The notes: generated by a model not told the origin, from the sequence alone. 32,343 nt of DNA from Saprospiraceae bacterium (GCA_016714765.1 JADKCF010000027.1:1-32343), one strand, 5' to 3'. Counted from the stretch's first letter, positions 1-9,595 are shown. Made by a program: numbers and translations.

Positions 1-513
1 CATTGAAAGAGTTTGTTCCAAGTAATCAAAAATTACTTGGGGATCTTTGAGTTTGGTTGCCATACCTTCATATTCGCCAGCTCGGATAGTGGCTAGATTT
101 TGTCTTTCGGGTTTTGTAGCCGCAGATTCGTACATAAATATAGGTATATTTAAGGTCTCTCCTACCCTTTTGCCGAGTTGATGGGCATAAGCAGCTGTCT
201 CTTCCATAGAGATACCTGATATAGGAATGAGTGGGCACACATCCGTAGCGCCCATACGAGGGTGCTCACCACTATGTTTGGACATATCTATTAGTTCACC
301 TGCTTTTTTGATGGCTTGATATGCAGCTTCGATCACTGCTTTGGGATGACCTACGAAGGTTACTACAGTACGATTGGTCGCTTTGCCGGGATCTACGTCC
401 AAGAGTCTCACACCATCTACTTTTTCGATTTCGTCGGTGATTTGTTTGATGATGGTCATGTCTCTTCCTTCACTGAAGTTGGGGACACATTCTATGATTT
501 GATTTAGATTCAT
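1..513 (-). CDS. ftcD: Glutamate formimidoyltransferase (N-terminal 171 residues, runs off the window)
   Basis: Transfers the formimino group of N-formimino-glutamate to tetrahydrofolate, the last step of one histidine degradation route, in the cytoplasm. The reading frame is open from the ATG at 513 to the window edge, so the 3' part is missing. The family hallmark VPNFSEGRD lies at residues 10-18, DVDPGKATNRTVVTFVG follows near residue 39, and KHSGEHPRMGATDVCP spans about 79-94; H80 in this block corresponds to the catalytic histidine known from mammalian FTCD. The start is set by the position of VPNFSEG, which is always close to the N-terminus. The J-domain-like gene ends 31 bases upstream on the same strand, so the two are probably cotranscribed. 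A stand-alone transferase, rather than a fusion to cyclodeaminase, cannot be decided because the C-terminus is outside the window. Confidence 0.93.
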   Translation of the reverse strand, partial: MNLNQIIECVPNFSEGRDMTIIKQITDEIEKVDGVRLLDVDPGKATNRTVVTFVGHPKAVIEAAYQAIKKAGELIDMSKHSGEHPRMGATDVCPLIPISGISMEETAAYAHQLGKRVGETLNIPIFMYESAATKPERQNLATIRAGEYEGMATKLKDPQVIFDYLEQTLSM

Positions 514-544
514 TGGGTACAGTTTGCTACTAGATTAATAATTA

Positions 545-1678
545 TTAAAATCGGAATGTAGTGTACAATTCCATAAAATCATCCATAGGATCTTTATAAT
601 ATTTTTGAGCCAGTGTTTTTATAAACTTTTTTACCTCATTTCGTGGGTTGATCTTGATGATTTCTATTTCTTTTCGTGTTTTGCGTAGATCTTTGTTGAC
701 TCTCTCTTTCTCCAGAGACAGTCTCAGCATTCCTCGATCCACCTTATCGCCTATGAAAGATGAAACGTACTGAAACCTTGGGTGGTATCTCAGTTCTGAT
801 TTTTGTTGCCTCAATTTTTTAGCTTGTTCCTTGAGCAATTGGATGTAAATAGCAGCCACATCTTCTTTGAGATTGGCTAGTCGCTCTACTGTATTTTTTA
901 GCCATTGTGTCTCGATGACCAGCAAGGTGATGATGTCTTTATCTTCATAAGCTTTGGTCACTTGTTTCATGATTTCTTCTTTTTCGAGCTTGAGGTCGGC
1001 ATCCGTTTCGCTATCCGGATGCAGGATTTTTGCCAGAGAAAGATAAACACTACGCAGATTTTTAATTTTTATATCATCCTGAAGCTTTTCCGTTTCTTCA
1101 ACGGCCAGTTGTTTTCTGGTCTTTTTTCTTTTTGATTGTCGTTCCGCTTCATTTCGTTCCTTTTGTTTTTTTGCTTCTTCCATACGATTATGAAATTCCC
1201 CGATACTCTCAGGATCATCAAAATCTATATCTTTGACGTTAAAATCTAAACCCATCGACTTCATAAAATATTCCAGTTCTTCGAGTTGCTCCTCTTTCTC
1301 TTCTTGAATGACTTCGTCCAAATCTACATTTGTCCATTTTTCATATATGCGCTTGGTCGCATCATCTGGTGATATAAATTCAAAACCTTCGTTCAACAAT
1401 TCAGGTATGATGATTTCCAGTTCGTAAATTATTGTCTTTGGCAATTTGGAACTTTGGGCAAAATCATCCAAAGTGATCGCCATTTCCATTTTACTCTTAC
1501 TAAGAGCTACCTCGGCGGGTCTTATATTTTTAGTATAATACTCAGAAAACATCTCCAGTTTTTGCTCCTCCCGACTCAGCTCAATTCGAAGCTTCTCAAT
1601 ATCTTTGACTAATCTGTTAAATTCAATATGTTTTGGAGACAAATTGGGATTGGTTTTAATATGGATGATAGAGCTCAT
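545..1678 (-). CDS. Coiled-coil protein with J-domain-like (DnaJ) HPD motif
   Basis: A 377-residue, charged, mostly helical cytoplasmic protein. Near the middle, RSVYLSLAKILHPDSETDADLK followed by EEIMKQVTKAYEDKDIITLL looks like helices II and III of a J domain, with the HPD tripeptide at residues 220-222; that tripeptide normally contacts Hsp70 (DnaK) and stimulates its ATPase. The flanks are predicted coiled coil rich in Lys/Glu, and helix I of a standard J domain is not obvious. There is no zinc-finger or substrate-binding domain of classical DnaJ. A longer frame beginning with GTG at 1744 exists, but I prefer the ATG at 1678 because a TAAATTTG -7 box sits just upstream of it and the extra residues look like untranslated leader. 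A role as a dedicated DnaK co-chaperone is inference. It precedes the formimidoyltransferase gene by 31 bases. Confidence 0.75.
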   Translation of the reverse strand: MSSIIHIKTNPNLSPKHIEFNRLVKDIEKLRIELSREEQKLEMFSEYYTKNIRPAEVALSKSKMEMAITLDDFAQSSKLPKTIIYELEIIIPELLNEGFEFISPDDATKRIYEKWTNVDLDEVIQEEKEEQLEELEYFMKSMGLDFNVKDIDFDDPESIGEFHNRMEEAKKQKERNEAERQSKRKKTRKQLAVEETEKLQDDIKIKNLRSVYLSLAKILHPDSETDADLKLEKEEIMKQVTKAYEDKDIITLLVIETQWLKNTVERLANLKEDVAAIYIQLLKEQAKKLRQQKSELRYHPRFQYVSSFIGDKVDRGMLRLSLEKERVNKDLRKTRKEIEIIKINPRNEVKKFIKTLAQKYYKDPMDDFMELYTTFRF

Positions 1679-1702
1679 ATATAAAATTAGAAAATGAAAG
1701 TA

Positions 1703-1710
1703 CAAATTTA
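1703..1710 (-). promoter_or_regulatory. Bacteroidota -7 box (TAAATTTG) for the J-domain gene
   Basis: The minus strand reads TAAATTTG, a full match to the phylum consensus TAnnTTTG. Transcription would begin about 20 bases before the ATG at 1678, which argues against the upstream GTG start. No convincing -33 element is seen. Confidence 0.45.
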
Positions 1711-1803
1711 TTAAAAATAGACCGACTACATTCATTTCTTCCACAGCATTTCCACTAAAATAGGAAAATCGAAGTATATTTACCCAAAATTAAGGACCTG
1801 GTT

Positions 1804-3243
1804 ATGATTATTAATAGGTATTATTTCGCTTTTATCTTACATCTGATCATCCTGTCGGGACTAAATAGTCAAAAAGTAACCGTCTCCAGAGAAATCAGCA
1901 TAAAAAATAACTATGCCTATGATATCCTGCCCAATATAGGCGATCATATCATCTTTTATCACGATCGGGGAATCGAAAACACTTTCGAGATTTATGACAA
2001 AAATCTGAGGTATGTCAATACCATTACACCTGAGTTCGAAAAAAGAAATATACAACCTACAGGCGTACTACCTATGGATTCAGTATTTCATTTTTATTAT
2101 TCCTATAGAGAGGAAGGTGATGTGTATTTTAAGATTCGCGTCTACGACAAAAATGTATATCTCAAGGACACAGTAACTTATGCCGTAAAAGATAAAAGAA
2201 ATATCAATTCGAATCCCAGGTTTGCGTACTCCAAAAACAAATCCAAAGTCGTCGTCTTTACACCGGATGAAAAATTTTTAAATATCCAACTCATAGATAA
2301 TCATTCCCTAAAACTGATTTATAATTTTAATCTCATAGTACAGGGCGTCAATCTGAAAACAGATTTTGAAAAGTTGCTTGTCACTGATGAAGGTGAAATA
2401 AACATTATCTGCCGCAAATCATCTTTTTGGGACAGGACCGATGCTGATGGCTTTAATCTCATCAGGATAGTCAATACCGAAAATATATCCTTGCACAGGT
2501 TTACACCAGAGTCGGATGAAATATCAGATCTGCTGATGGATTATGACGAAAAAAACAAGAGATTGCTTTTTGCGGGGTTTACATCCACAGGCAATGATGC
2601 CGATTGTAATGGGTATTTTGGTTTTTCCATCCTTCCTCAGGATATCCCCGATGAAGCCGAAATTCTGATTAATAAGTTCTCTTCAGAATTTATAGCCGAG
2701 GCAACAGGCAAGAAGCCAGGTAAAATCAAGGTGCTCTCAGATTATCGACTCCAAGAAATCCTTCCAAGAAATGATGGAGGTGTGATCATCGTTTCGGAGC
2801 TCGTCAAAGAGTTTACCCGAAGGAGTCAAATGAATGTACCTGGACAATTTTCGGATCAATTTGCATCGAGGGGTTTTATAGATTATTATCATGAAGATAT
2901 CATTATGCTTTCTACTTTTCCTGACGGTAAGGAGCATTGGAAAAAAATACTGTTTAAAAAACAATTTTCACAGGATGATAATGGCATATTTTCCTCCTTT
3001 TTTGCGTTCAGGACGCCCTCCAGAATCCGGTTGCTGTACAATGACGAAATCAAAAACAACAATACCGTTAGCGAATATGTCATAGATCCGTTAGGTAATG
3101 CCGAAAGAAAAAGTGTACTCAGTACAGAATACCAAAATCTGAAACTCCGATTTAGAAACGCCATCCAGATAGGTCCATCCAGCCTGATCGTACCCAGTGA
3201 AAAAACCTGGAAAATCAATATGGTACGAATAGATTACGAATAA
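1804..3243 (+). CDS. Secreted protein of unknown function, possibly beta-propeller
   Basis: A 479-residue protein with an N-terminal signal peptide: basic MIINRYY, hydrophobic FAFILHLIILSGL, cleavage likely near the Ser-Gln at residues 22-23. The mature part is rich in short beta-strand-like stretches (FEIYDKNLRYVNTITPEF, RIVNTENISLHRF, KRLLFAGFTSTGNDADCNGY) that recur every 40-60 residues and resemble blades of a propeller, but I find no signature of a named family. There is no type IX sorting tail and no lipobox, so periplasmic location is the simplest guess. It is divergent from the J-domain gene; a TATATTTA at 1775-1782 could be its -7 box. It ends 90 bases before the YceI gene. It resembles in style the propeller part of the T9SS protein at the other end of the window, but homology cannot be asserted by eye. 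Confidence 0.7.
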   Translation: MIINRYYFAFILHLIILSGLNSQKVTVSREISIKNNYAYDILPNIGDHIIFYHDRGIENTFEIYDKNLRYVNTITPEFEKRNIQPTGVLPMDSVFHFYYSYREEGDVYFKIRVYDKNVYLKDTVTYAVKDKRNINSNPRFAYSKNKSKVVVFTPDEKFLNIQLIDNHSLKLIYNFNLIVQGVNLKTDFEKLLVTDEGEINIICRKSSFWDRTDADGFNLIRIVNTENISLHRFTPESDEISDLLMDYDEKNKRLLFAGFTSTGNDADCNGYFGFSILPQDIPDEAEILINKFSSEFIAEATGKKPGKIKVLSDYRLQEILPRNDGGVIIVSELVKEFTRRSQMNVPGQFSDQFASRGFIDYYHEDIIMLSTFPDGKEHWKKILFKKQFSQDDNGIFSSFFAFRTPSRIRLLYNDEIKNNNTVSEYVIDPLGNAERKSVLSTEYQNLKLRFRNAIQIGPSSLIVPSEKTWKINMVRIDYE

Positions 3244-3294
3244 CAAATAAATTTTTTTAAATTTTTTCCAAAGAATATGACAACCTTTTTGGAT

Positions 3295-3318
3295 TTTTAT
3301 TTGTTGCAACAAATAAAA
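3295..3318 (+). promoter_or_regulatory. 24-bp perfect palindrome upstream of the YceI gene
   Basis: The arm TTTTATTTGTTG (3295-3306) is followed without spacer by its exact reverse complement (3307-3318), ending 15 bases before the YceI start. A zero-spacer palindrome makes a poor RNA hairpin, so a site for a dimeric repressor over the promoter or leader is the better reading. No T-run terminator structure fits. Confidence 0.5.
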
Positions 3319-3333
3319 TAAAAATAACGTATT

Positions 3334-3858
3334 ATGGCAACAACAAAATGGAACTTAGACCCATCTCACAGTGAGATACACTTTAAGGTAAAACACCTTA
3401 TGATCACCAATGTGACAGGGCAGTTTGATGTGATATCAGGCGAAATTGAAACTGCAGACGACACATTCAGCAATGCAGACATCCGATTTACTGCTGAAAT
3501 TTCGTCGATCAATACAGGAGATGTAAATCGGGACAATCACCTAAAAAGTCCTGATTTTTTTAATGCTGAAGAATTTCCTGCCCTATCATTCAGTGCGACT
3601 GGATATAATGCTGCTGACAGCAAAGTGACTGGTGAGCTGACTATAAAAGGCATTACAAAAACCGTAACACTTAATGCAGAATTTTCAGGTACCAACACTG
3701 ATCCCTGGGGCAATCTCAAAGCAGGATTTTCAGTAGAAGGAAAAGTCAACAGGACTGACTTCGGACTTACATGGAATGCTGCCCTGGAGACAGGTGGTGT
3801 ATTGGTAAGTGAAGATGTGAGGATATTTGCAGAAATTCAGTTTGTAAAACAAGCATAG
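3334..3858 (+). CDS. YceI family lipid-binding protein
   Basis: A 174-residue protein covering a whole YceI domain, a lipocalin-like beta barrel known to bind isoprenoid-type lipids. The diagnostic opening is WNLDPSHSEIHFKVKHLMITNVTGQFD at residues 6-32, followed by INTGDVNRDNHLKSPDFFNAEEFPALSF and the closing GELTIKGITKTVTL and TDFGLTWNAALETGGVLVSEDVRI. It has no signal peptide, unlike the Escherichia coli protein, so it is presumably cytoplasmic; this shorter form is common in Bacteroidota. A 24-bp palindrome lies directly upstream. The exact ligand and physiological role are unknown; family members are induced by stress in several bacteria. The nearest downstream gene is susC after almost 700 bases, so it is probably monocistronic. 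Confidence 0.93.
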   Translation: MATTKWNLDPSHSEIHFKVKHLMITNVTGQFDVISGEIETADDTFSNADIRFTAEISSINTGDVNRDNHLKSPDFFNAEEFPALSFSATGYNAADSKVTGELTIKGITKTVTLNAEFSGTNTDPWGNLKAGFSVEGKVNRTDFGLTWNAALETGGVLVSEDVRIFAEIQFVKQA

Positions 3859-4318
3859 AAAAAAATATTTATTTTTTACATTAAAGCTAGCCGTGGCAGA
3901 ATCAACTTTTTTTTGGTTCTTTTACGGATAGCTTTTTTTTTATAGCATGTACAAAATAAAATGATCAATAATATTTCTATGATGATTGCCATCTAATTCT
4001 ATGAAATAATTACGTTAAATATTAAAAAGCTATAAAAACTTACAAAGGCAAATAAAAATTTGATTTTCGTCAGGTATAATGCCAATTAACTAAATTAAAC
4101 TTGGTCAAAACGGATAAAAGTACGACAGTCAACAGATAACTAATACAAAAAAGCGCACCAAACCTGTATGTCATATATTATATCTGTAATGACTGTTTTT
4201 AAAAATAAATATTTGAAGTAATAATGAAGTAATATATTTTTTTTTTATGGCGTATTTTTGAAGTATATGTATAATGCTTGGAGTTTTTTAATTCTGCTTT
4301 CTTTGTGTGAGAAATCAT

Positions 4319-4337
4319 ATGGTATACAATTTACCAT
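4319..4337 (+). promoter_or_regulatory. Short dyad ATGGTA-N7-TACCAT upstream of susC
   Basis: Six-base inverted arms around a seven-base spacer, about 210 bases before the susC start. Could bind a regulator; six-base arms can also occur by chance in AT-rich DNA. Confidence 0.2.
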
Positions 4338-4463
4338 AAACATTTTTATTTTTTAAAGCCAGAAATAGTAATGAAAACGCTCAAGCCTTTTTTACAAGCT
4401 TCTCTTCTGAAAATTTCATTGTTTTCCAACAATAGTGTCAATATATACTCAAGAAATATTATT

Positions 4464-4488
4464 TGTGTGAATACCACCATTTCACACA
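4464..4488 (+). promoter_or_regulatory. Dyad TGTGTGAA-N9-TTCACACA upstream of susC
   Basis: Perfect eight-base inverted arms with a nine-base spacer, centred about 70 bases before the susC ATG. The half-site TTTGTGTGA is repeated at 4302-4310. The TGTGA/TCACA core recalls CRP-type sites, but the spacing between cores is 11, not 6, so a different dimeric regulator is likelier. It is the strongest operator candidate for the susC/susD operon. Confidence 0.4.
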
Positions 4489-4546
4489 GATTTTGTAATC
4501 ATTACATTAATTAACTTTTTTACCAACATCAAAACATTAAAGCCTT

Positions 4547-7500
4547 ATGCTAAAACAGATTATTAACATCTTGTCCATACCGGCAAAGAAAAATTCAACT
4601 GGTCATTGTTCTTATGGCCTTTACTGCCATAGGCGCTGTAGCCCAGGTAACCGTCAGTGGATTGGTTACTGATGAAACAGGAAGCCCGGTTATTGGCGCC
4701 AACATCCTCGAAGTAGGAACAAGCAATGGTACTATTACTGACATTGATGGAACCTATTCACTAAGAGTTTCAAAAGATGCAAAAATCGCCATATCCTTCA
4801 CAGGATATCAAACGACTGAAATCCTGGCAGGGTCAGGTGGCAAGTTTGACGTCAAACTCGATGTCGATAGCAGACTGCTCGAAGAAGTGGTTGTGACAGG
4901 ATACCAGATTCAGCGCAAAAGGGATATTTCCGGTGCTGTATCTGTAATCAGTACTGCCGATATTCAGAATCTAGTAACAAGTTCCTTTGCTCAGAAACTC
5001 CAGGGTAGAGCTACTGGTGTCACAGTGAGTACTTCAGGTGCACCTGGTAGTGCCGCCAATGTTAGAATCAGAGGAATTTCTTCATTTGGAAACAACGACC
5101 CGCTGTAGGTTATCGATGGTGTGCCAGTACAAGACAAAGGCAACCTCAATATCAATCCAAACGATATTGAGACGATGCAGGTACTAAAAGACCCATCTAC
5201 TGCTTCTATTTATGGCTCCAGAGCTTCCAATGGTGTAATAGTAATCACAACCAAAAAAGGTAAGGCAGGAAAACCTAAATTTACCTATAACGGTTCATTA
5301 TCGTCTGCTACATCTGTAAAAGGATGGAATGATATCCTTATTACTTAACTCAAACGAGTACTTAGATATGACAAAGCAGTTTTATAATAATGGTGGTTCC
5401 AATCTGCCATCTTATGCTCAGGGTACAGGATTACCAAAGTACATTTATGTAAATCCTACTGTCAATACTGACGTGACATTTGGTGCAGGAAGCTCCGTAG
5501 CCAACACTGTAGACCTTAGTAAATATGACAGATATTCGAACCCAATTATGGAAACTAGCAGTGGAACTGACTGGTGGGCAGCTGCTACCAGGAGAGCCAT
5601 GATACAAGATCATAGTTTTTCAGTAAGTGGTGGTACTGAAAACCTGACTTATGCTGTAGGTGCCGGCATACTTAGACAAGAAGGTATACTCAAATATAAC
5701 GAATTCAACAGATACAACGTTCGTGCCAACACAATGATCAAAGTAAGCAACAAATTCAGAATCGGTGAAAACTTTAATTTTGCTTACAGAACAGATGTAA
5801 ACAATCCTGCTCAGTCAGAACAAGGTACTATATCTGCTATATACAAATCATCTCCACTGGCACCTATTTATGACATTGGAACTTCAGTTGGTTCGGATGG
5901 CGAAAGAGATTCTTTTGGAGGTACAAAATCAGCCGATCTCGGTAACTCCACTAATCCTTTGGCAAGATTGTACAGGGGCAGACAAAACGTAAACCAAGGC
6001 ATGAACATACTTGGAAACTTATATGCTGAATTTGATGTGATTTCAGGATTGACTTTAAAAACTGACTTCAAAGTAGACATGGGCAGTGGATACTCAAGAG
6101 CATTCTCTTACAGAACACCTGAAAATCAGGAAGGACAAGGTGCGCAGAATTTCAGAGAAGACTGGGGAACAGGTAGTACCTGGACTTGGACAAATACAGC
6201 AGCCTACAAGACAACATTATCAGAAAGACATTCTATCGGTGCTTTGATAGGCTATGAAGCCTTATCTGGTAAAGGAAGAAATATAGGTGGTACTTTGAAC
6301 GATTACTTTACAGTTTCCGAAAATGCCTGGTACCTCAATACAGGATTTGGAGACGCAACATCCAGAAACGTGTTTTCAGGTGGTGGAGAAAACAAATTGC
6401 TCTCTACTTTTGGAAAAGTGGATTATACCTTGGATGACAAATATTTCCTTTCCGCAACGATCAGAAGAGATGGTTCGTCCAGATTTGCACCAGCCAACAG
6501 ATATGCAGTATTCCCTGCAGTTTCAGCAGGATGGAGAATTTCAGGTGAAAACTTCATGAAAGACAACAGTGTCATCAATGACCTAAAACTTAGAGCCAGC
6601 TGGGGTAAAACAGGAAACGAAAACATCCCGGGATATAACTATGTGGATAGATGGGGTGGATCCATAGCTAGTGCATTTTATGATATCAACGGTACTAACA
6701 GCAGCAGTGTGACAGGTTACTGGCAGACTGGTATAGGCAACCCTAATACAAAATGGGAAGTAGGTGTTAATACCAATGTTGGACTCGATGCTAGTCTTTT
6801 GGATGACAAACTAAGTGTAGTTGTTGATGTATATAAAAGAGTCACATCAGACCTTCTTTACAATGCTCAGCTGCCAGGTACACTGGGTATAGCATCAGTA
6901 CCTTTCAGCAACATTGCTCAAATGACTAATACAGGTATAGATTTAGGATTGGGTTACAAAGGTAAAGTCAACAAAGATATCAGCTATAATATAGATCTGA
7001 ATCTTTCACATTACAAAAACGTAATCGATAAAACTGATGGTGTAACCGACTTTTTCTACCCCAATTCTCAGCAAGGACGTATAGACAACAGGTTGCCAAT
7101 CGAATTTAACATCAATCAGGTAGGTGAATCTATCTCTTCATTCAGAGGTTATGTTGTAGAAGGTATATATGGCACAGGTACCACTGCAGAAGAACTTGCA
7201 AAAGTAGAAATAGGTTCAGCTAAAGTAGGTGGACTGAAGTTTAAAGATATCGATGGTGATGGTAAAATCACAGAAAAAGATGCCACTATTATTGGTAACC
7301 CACACCCTGATTTGACAGGTGGTCTAAACCTTGGAGTATCTATCAAAAATCTTGACATCAGTGCATTTTTTGTTGGTTCTTTAGGTAATGAAATATTCAA
7401 TTATGTAAAGGCATTCACACATTTCAGACAATTTAACTCTAATGTAGACAGAGAGTACTATTTAAATAATGGTACAGGTGGAAGTCCCAAGTTGAATATC

Positions 7501-7809
7501 AATGATACTGCCAGCAGACTTGCAAGTACATATTACGTAGAAGATGGTTCTTACCTCAGACTTGGTCAGCTTCAGATTGGATATAATATACCAATGTCAG
7601 CCACCAACAAAGCAGGTATGAAAAACCTGAAAGTATATGTTCAAGGTCAAAACCTGTTTACAATCACTGGATATTCAGGATTAGACCCTGCGCTGTCTAA
7701 TGCCAACATTGGTGATGGAAACAACCTCAATGACTTGTGGACAGGTTATGACCTGGGTCAATATCCAACCAATAAATTGATTACTGTCGGCGTGTCTGCA
7801 GAATTTTAA
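4547..7809 (+). CDS. SusC/RagA-type TonB-dependent outer membrane transporter, reading frame interrupted three times
   Basis: Outer membrane beta-barrel that imports oligosaccharides or peptides with its SusD partner, energised by TonB. After correcting lesions it would be about 1086 residues, normal for the family. Order: signal peptide (MLKQIINILSIPAKK then IQLVIVLMAFTAIGAVAQ), carboxypeptidase-regulatory-like domain (VSGLVTDETGSPVIGANILE), EEVVVTGYQIQRKRDISGAVSVI, plug domain (VRIRGISSFGNNDPL, VIDGVPVQ, PSTASIYGSRASNGVIVITTKKG), then the barrel ending LRLGQLQIGYNIP and FTITGYSGLDPALS. Lesions: one extra base near 4587-4592 between the ATG at 4547 and the frame starting MAFTA; an in-frame TAG at 5106-5108 where DPLYVIDG expects Tyr; one extra base near 5336-5337. 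The last 826 residues (5329-7809) are uninterrupted. susD follows after 24 bases. Either a recent pseudogene or, more likely, sequence errors. Confidence 0.9.
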
Positions 7810-7833
7810 TAACAGAAAAAATAAATTAGAAAA

Positions 7834-9540
7834 ATGAAAATATTTAATAAATACACATTCGGAGCGATTTTGGCTTTCGTTTCGATTTACTTTATCTCCT
7901 GTGGAGACTCTTTTCTGGATACACCACTTCAAAATGCCATTACATCTGATATTCTTGCCGAAAGACAAGCTGGTGTGGATGCCAGTCTTATCAGTACTTA
8001 CAAAATGCTGAATGGATTTACCAATACTGTCGGTAACCCATGGGGAGCTGCGCCTTCCAACTATTTTTACAATGCAGCAGCAGATGATACCCACAAAGGA
8101 TCTGAGCCTTCTGACAACCCTGACGGATATTATGAAATTGGTATCTATCAGTGGTCGTCCAACCTAAAGGCATTCAGAGATAAATTTATCAATCTATATG
8201 AAGGGGTTGCCAGAGCCAACAAAACCATCATACTGTCAGACATCCTTGTAGGTAAAGATGCCACTACAAAAGCAGCCAATGATGTCGTGAAAGCTGAGGC
8301 AAAATTTTTGAGGGCATGGTATCATTTCGAAGCATACAAAATGTGGAAAAACATCCCTTATTATACAGAAGAAGATGTCAAAAACAATGAATCAAGAAAG
8401 CCTAATAATGTGGATGCTATCCCATTGATCATTGCAGACCTGGATGCAGCTATTGCTGGATTACCAGCCAACAAAACAGCTGTAGGAAGAAGCGACAAAA
8501 CTGTCGCTCAAGCATTGAAAGGAAAAGTATTGTTGTACAAAGGCGACTTTACGGGAGCAAAAGCTGCGCTTGACATTGTGGTCAATTCCGGTAAATACAG
8601 CCTTACTCCATGCTATTTTGACAACTTCAATGTTGCCACTGACAATAGCTCTGAGTCAGTATTTGCACTTCAGGCTGCTGTAAAAGATGGTGATGGTGAT
8701 GGTGCAAGCGGTAATTATCTTGAAAGATTAGCGGCTCCTCACTCCGGTTCACATACTGGATGCTGTGGGTTCAACAATCCTACTCAGGACCTGGCCAATG
8801 CTTATCAGGTTGACGCTAACGGACTTCCTTTAGCCAACTGGAATAGCAGTAAAATTACAGTGGGCTCAACTACCCCTGTAGACCCTAGAATAGACTGGGT
8901 CATGGGAAGAACCGGTGTACCATATTTAGACTGGGGAGTGCACTCTAATGGTTGGATCCGTGGAAACGGATGGGCAGGATTTTATTCACCCAAGAAAAAC
9001 ATGAAGTTGACTACAGATGTAGGAGGTGCTTCATGGAATACCAATCAGGTGCATTCTAAAAACGTAAACTTTATCAGATATGCTGATGTATTGCTAATGC
9101 TTGCAGAAGCAGAAGTAGAAGCAGGAAGTCTGGAAAGAGCGAGAGAGCTGGTCAATCTTGTCAGAAAAAGAGCAGGAGGTTGCGCACAGGGACCGGTTGA
9201 AGGTCCGGTAGCTGTAGCTATTAACAACCCTAAAATCACATGGGCAAAATATAGTGTAGGTGAGTATACTGCAACCTGGTCAAGCAAAGATGCTGCCAGA
9301 GACGCCGTGAGAAGAGAACGAAGACTGGAACTTGCCACTGAAGGTCATAGAATTTTTGACCTGAGAAGATGGGGAGTTCTTAAACCAACAATAGAAGCAT
9401 TCAGAACTTACGAAAAAGGTCAGATCAATGGCGCTTTGGATGCAGTAGGTCCTGTAGAAGCTAAACATAATGTATTCCCACTTCCATTTGTAGAAGTAGG
9501 TCTATCTGCTGGAGCTCTAAAACAAAACGAAGGATTTTAA
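7834..9540 (+). CDS. SusD/RagB family nutrient-binding lipoprotein
   Basis: Surface-exposed lipoprotein that forms the lid over the SusC barrel and captures the substrate. It is 568 residues, with a lipoprotein signal MKIFNKYTFGAILAFVSIYFISCGD whose lipidated cysteine is C23. The N-terminal TPR-like helical part includes GVARANKTIILSDIL, VVKAEAKFLRAWYHFEAYKMWKNIPYY and VAQALKGKVLLYKGDF; the C-terminal hallmarks are NFIRYADVLLMLAEAEVEAG and RDAVRRERRLELATEGHRIFDLRRWG. All typical of family proteins, with no truncation. It lies 24 bases after susC, so the two form an operon, and a rho-independent terminator follows 20 bases after its stop. Substrate cannot be read from sequence; neighbouring genes suggest a sugar-containing polymer. 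Confidence 0.95.
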   Translation: MKIFNKYTFGAILAFVSIYFISCGDSFLDTPLQNAITSDILAERQAGVDASLISTYKMLNGFTNTVGNPWGAAPSNYFYNAAADDTHKGSEPSDNPDGYYEIGIYQWSSNLKAFRDKFINLYEGVARANKTIILSDILVGKDATTKAANDVVKAEAKFLRAWYHFEAYKMWKNIPYYTEEDVKNNESRKPNNVDAIPLIIADLDAAIAGLPANKTAVGRSDKTVAQALKGKVLLYKGDFTGAKAALDIVVNSGKYSLTPCYFDNFNVATDNSSESVFALQAAVKDGDGDGASGNYLERLAAPHSGSHTGCCGFNNPTQDLANAYQVDANGLPLANWNSSKITVGSTTPVDPRIDWVMGRTGVPYLDWGVHSNGWIRGNGWAGFYSPKKNMKLTTDVGGASWNTNQVHSKNVNFIRYADVLLMLAEAEVEAGSLERARELVNLVRKRAGGCAQGPVEGPVAVAINNPKITWAKYSVGEYTATWSSKDAARDAVRRERRLELATEGHRIFDLRRWGVLKPTIEAFRTYEKGQINGALDAVGPVEAKHNVFPLPFVEVGLSAGALKQNEGF

Positions 9541-9560
9541 TGTGGCTTTGATGTCCTTTG

Positions 9561-9595
9561 AAAGGAGGAGGCGAATAGCCTTCTCCTTTTTTTTT
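9561..9595 (+). terminator. Rho-independent terminator after susD
   Basis: Stem AAAGGAGGAGGC (9561-9572), loop GAATA, and return arm GCCTTCTCCTTT (9578-9589) with one G-T wobble, followed by a run of T to 9595. It ends the susC/susD transcript and separates it from the VCBS genes. Confidence 0.88.

Larger units (their letters stand above)
3859..4546. other. Long AT-rich intergenic region upstream of susC
   Basis: About 690 bases with no reading frame I trust. It holds many A and T runs, two dyads described separately (4319-4337 and 4464-4488), and the half-site TTTGTGTGA at 4302-4310 that recurs at 4462-4470. I see no tRNA, small-RNA hairpin with terminator, or riboswitch. It most likely holds the regulatory region and long leader of the susC operon. 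Confidence 0.5.

Noticed and set aside
316..507. Plus-strand 63-residue frame at the left edge
   Set aside because: It is antisense to the conserved formimidoyltransferase frame.
1679..1744. GTG at 1744 as start of the J-domain-like gene
   Set aside because: It would place the TAAATTTG promoter box inside the coding sequence, and the added residues form a hydrophobic stretch out of keeping with a soluble coiled-coil protein.
4464..4488. A CRP/cAMP site
   Set aside because: The TGTGA and TCACA cores are 11 bases apart instead of 6, and cAMP-CRP control of this type is not expected in Bacteroidota.
5106..5108. TAG recoding (amber readthrough or alternative genetic code) in susC
   Set aside because: Other genes here, such as the YceI and second VCBS genes, end in TAG, and susC has two further frameshifts that recoding cannot explain.
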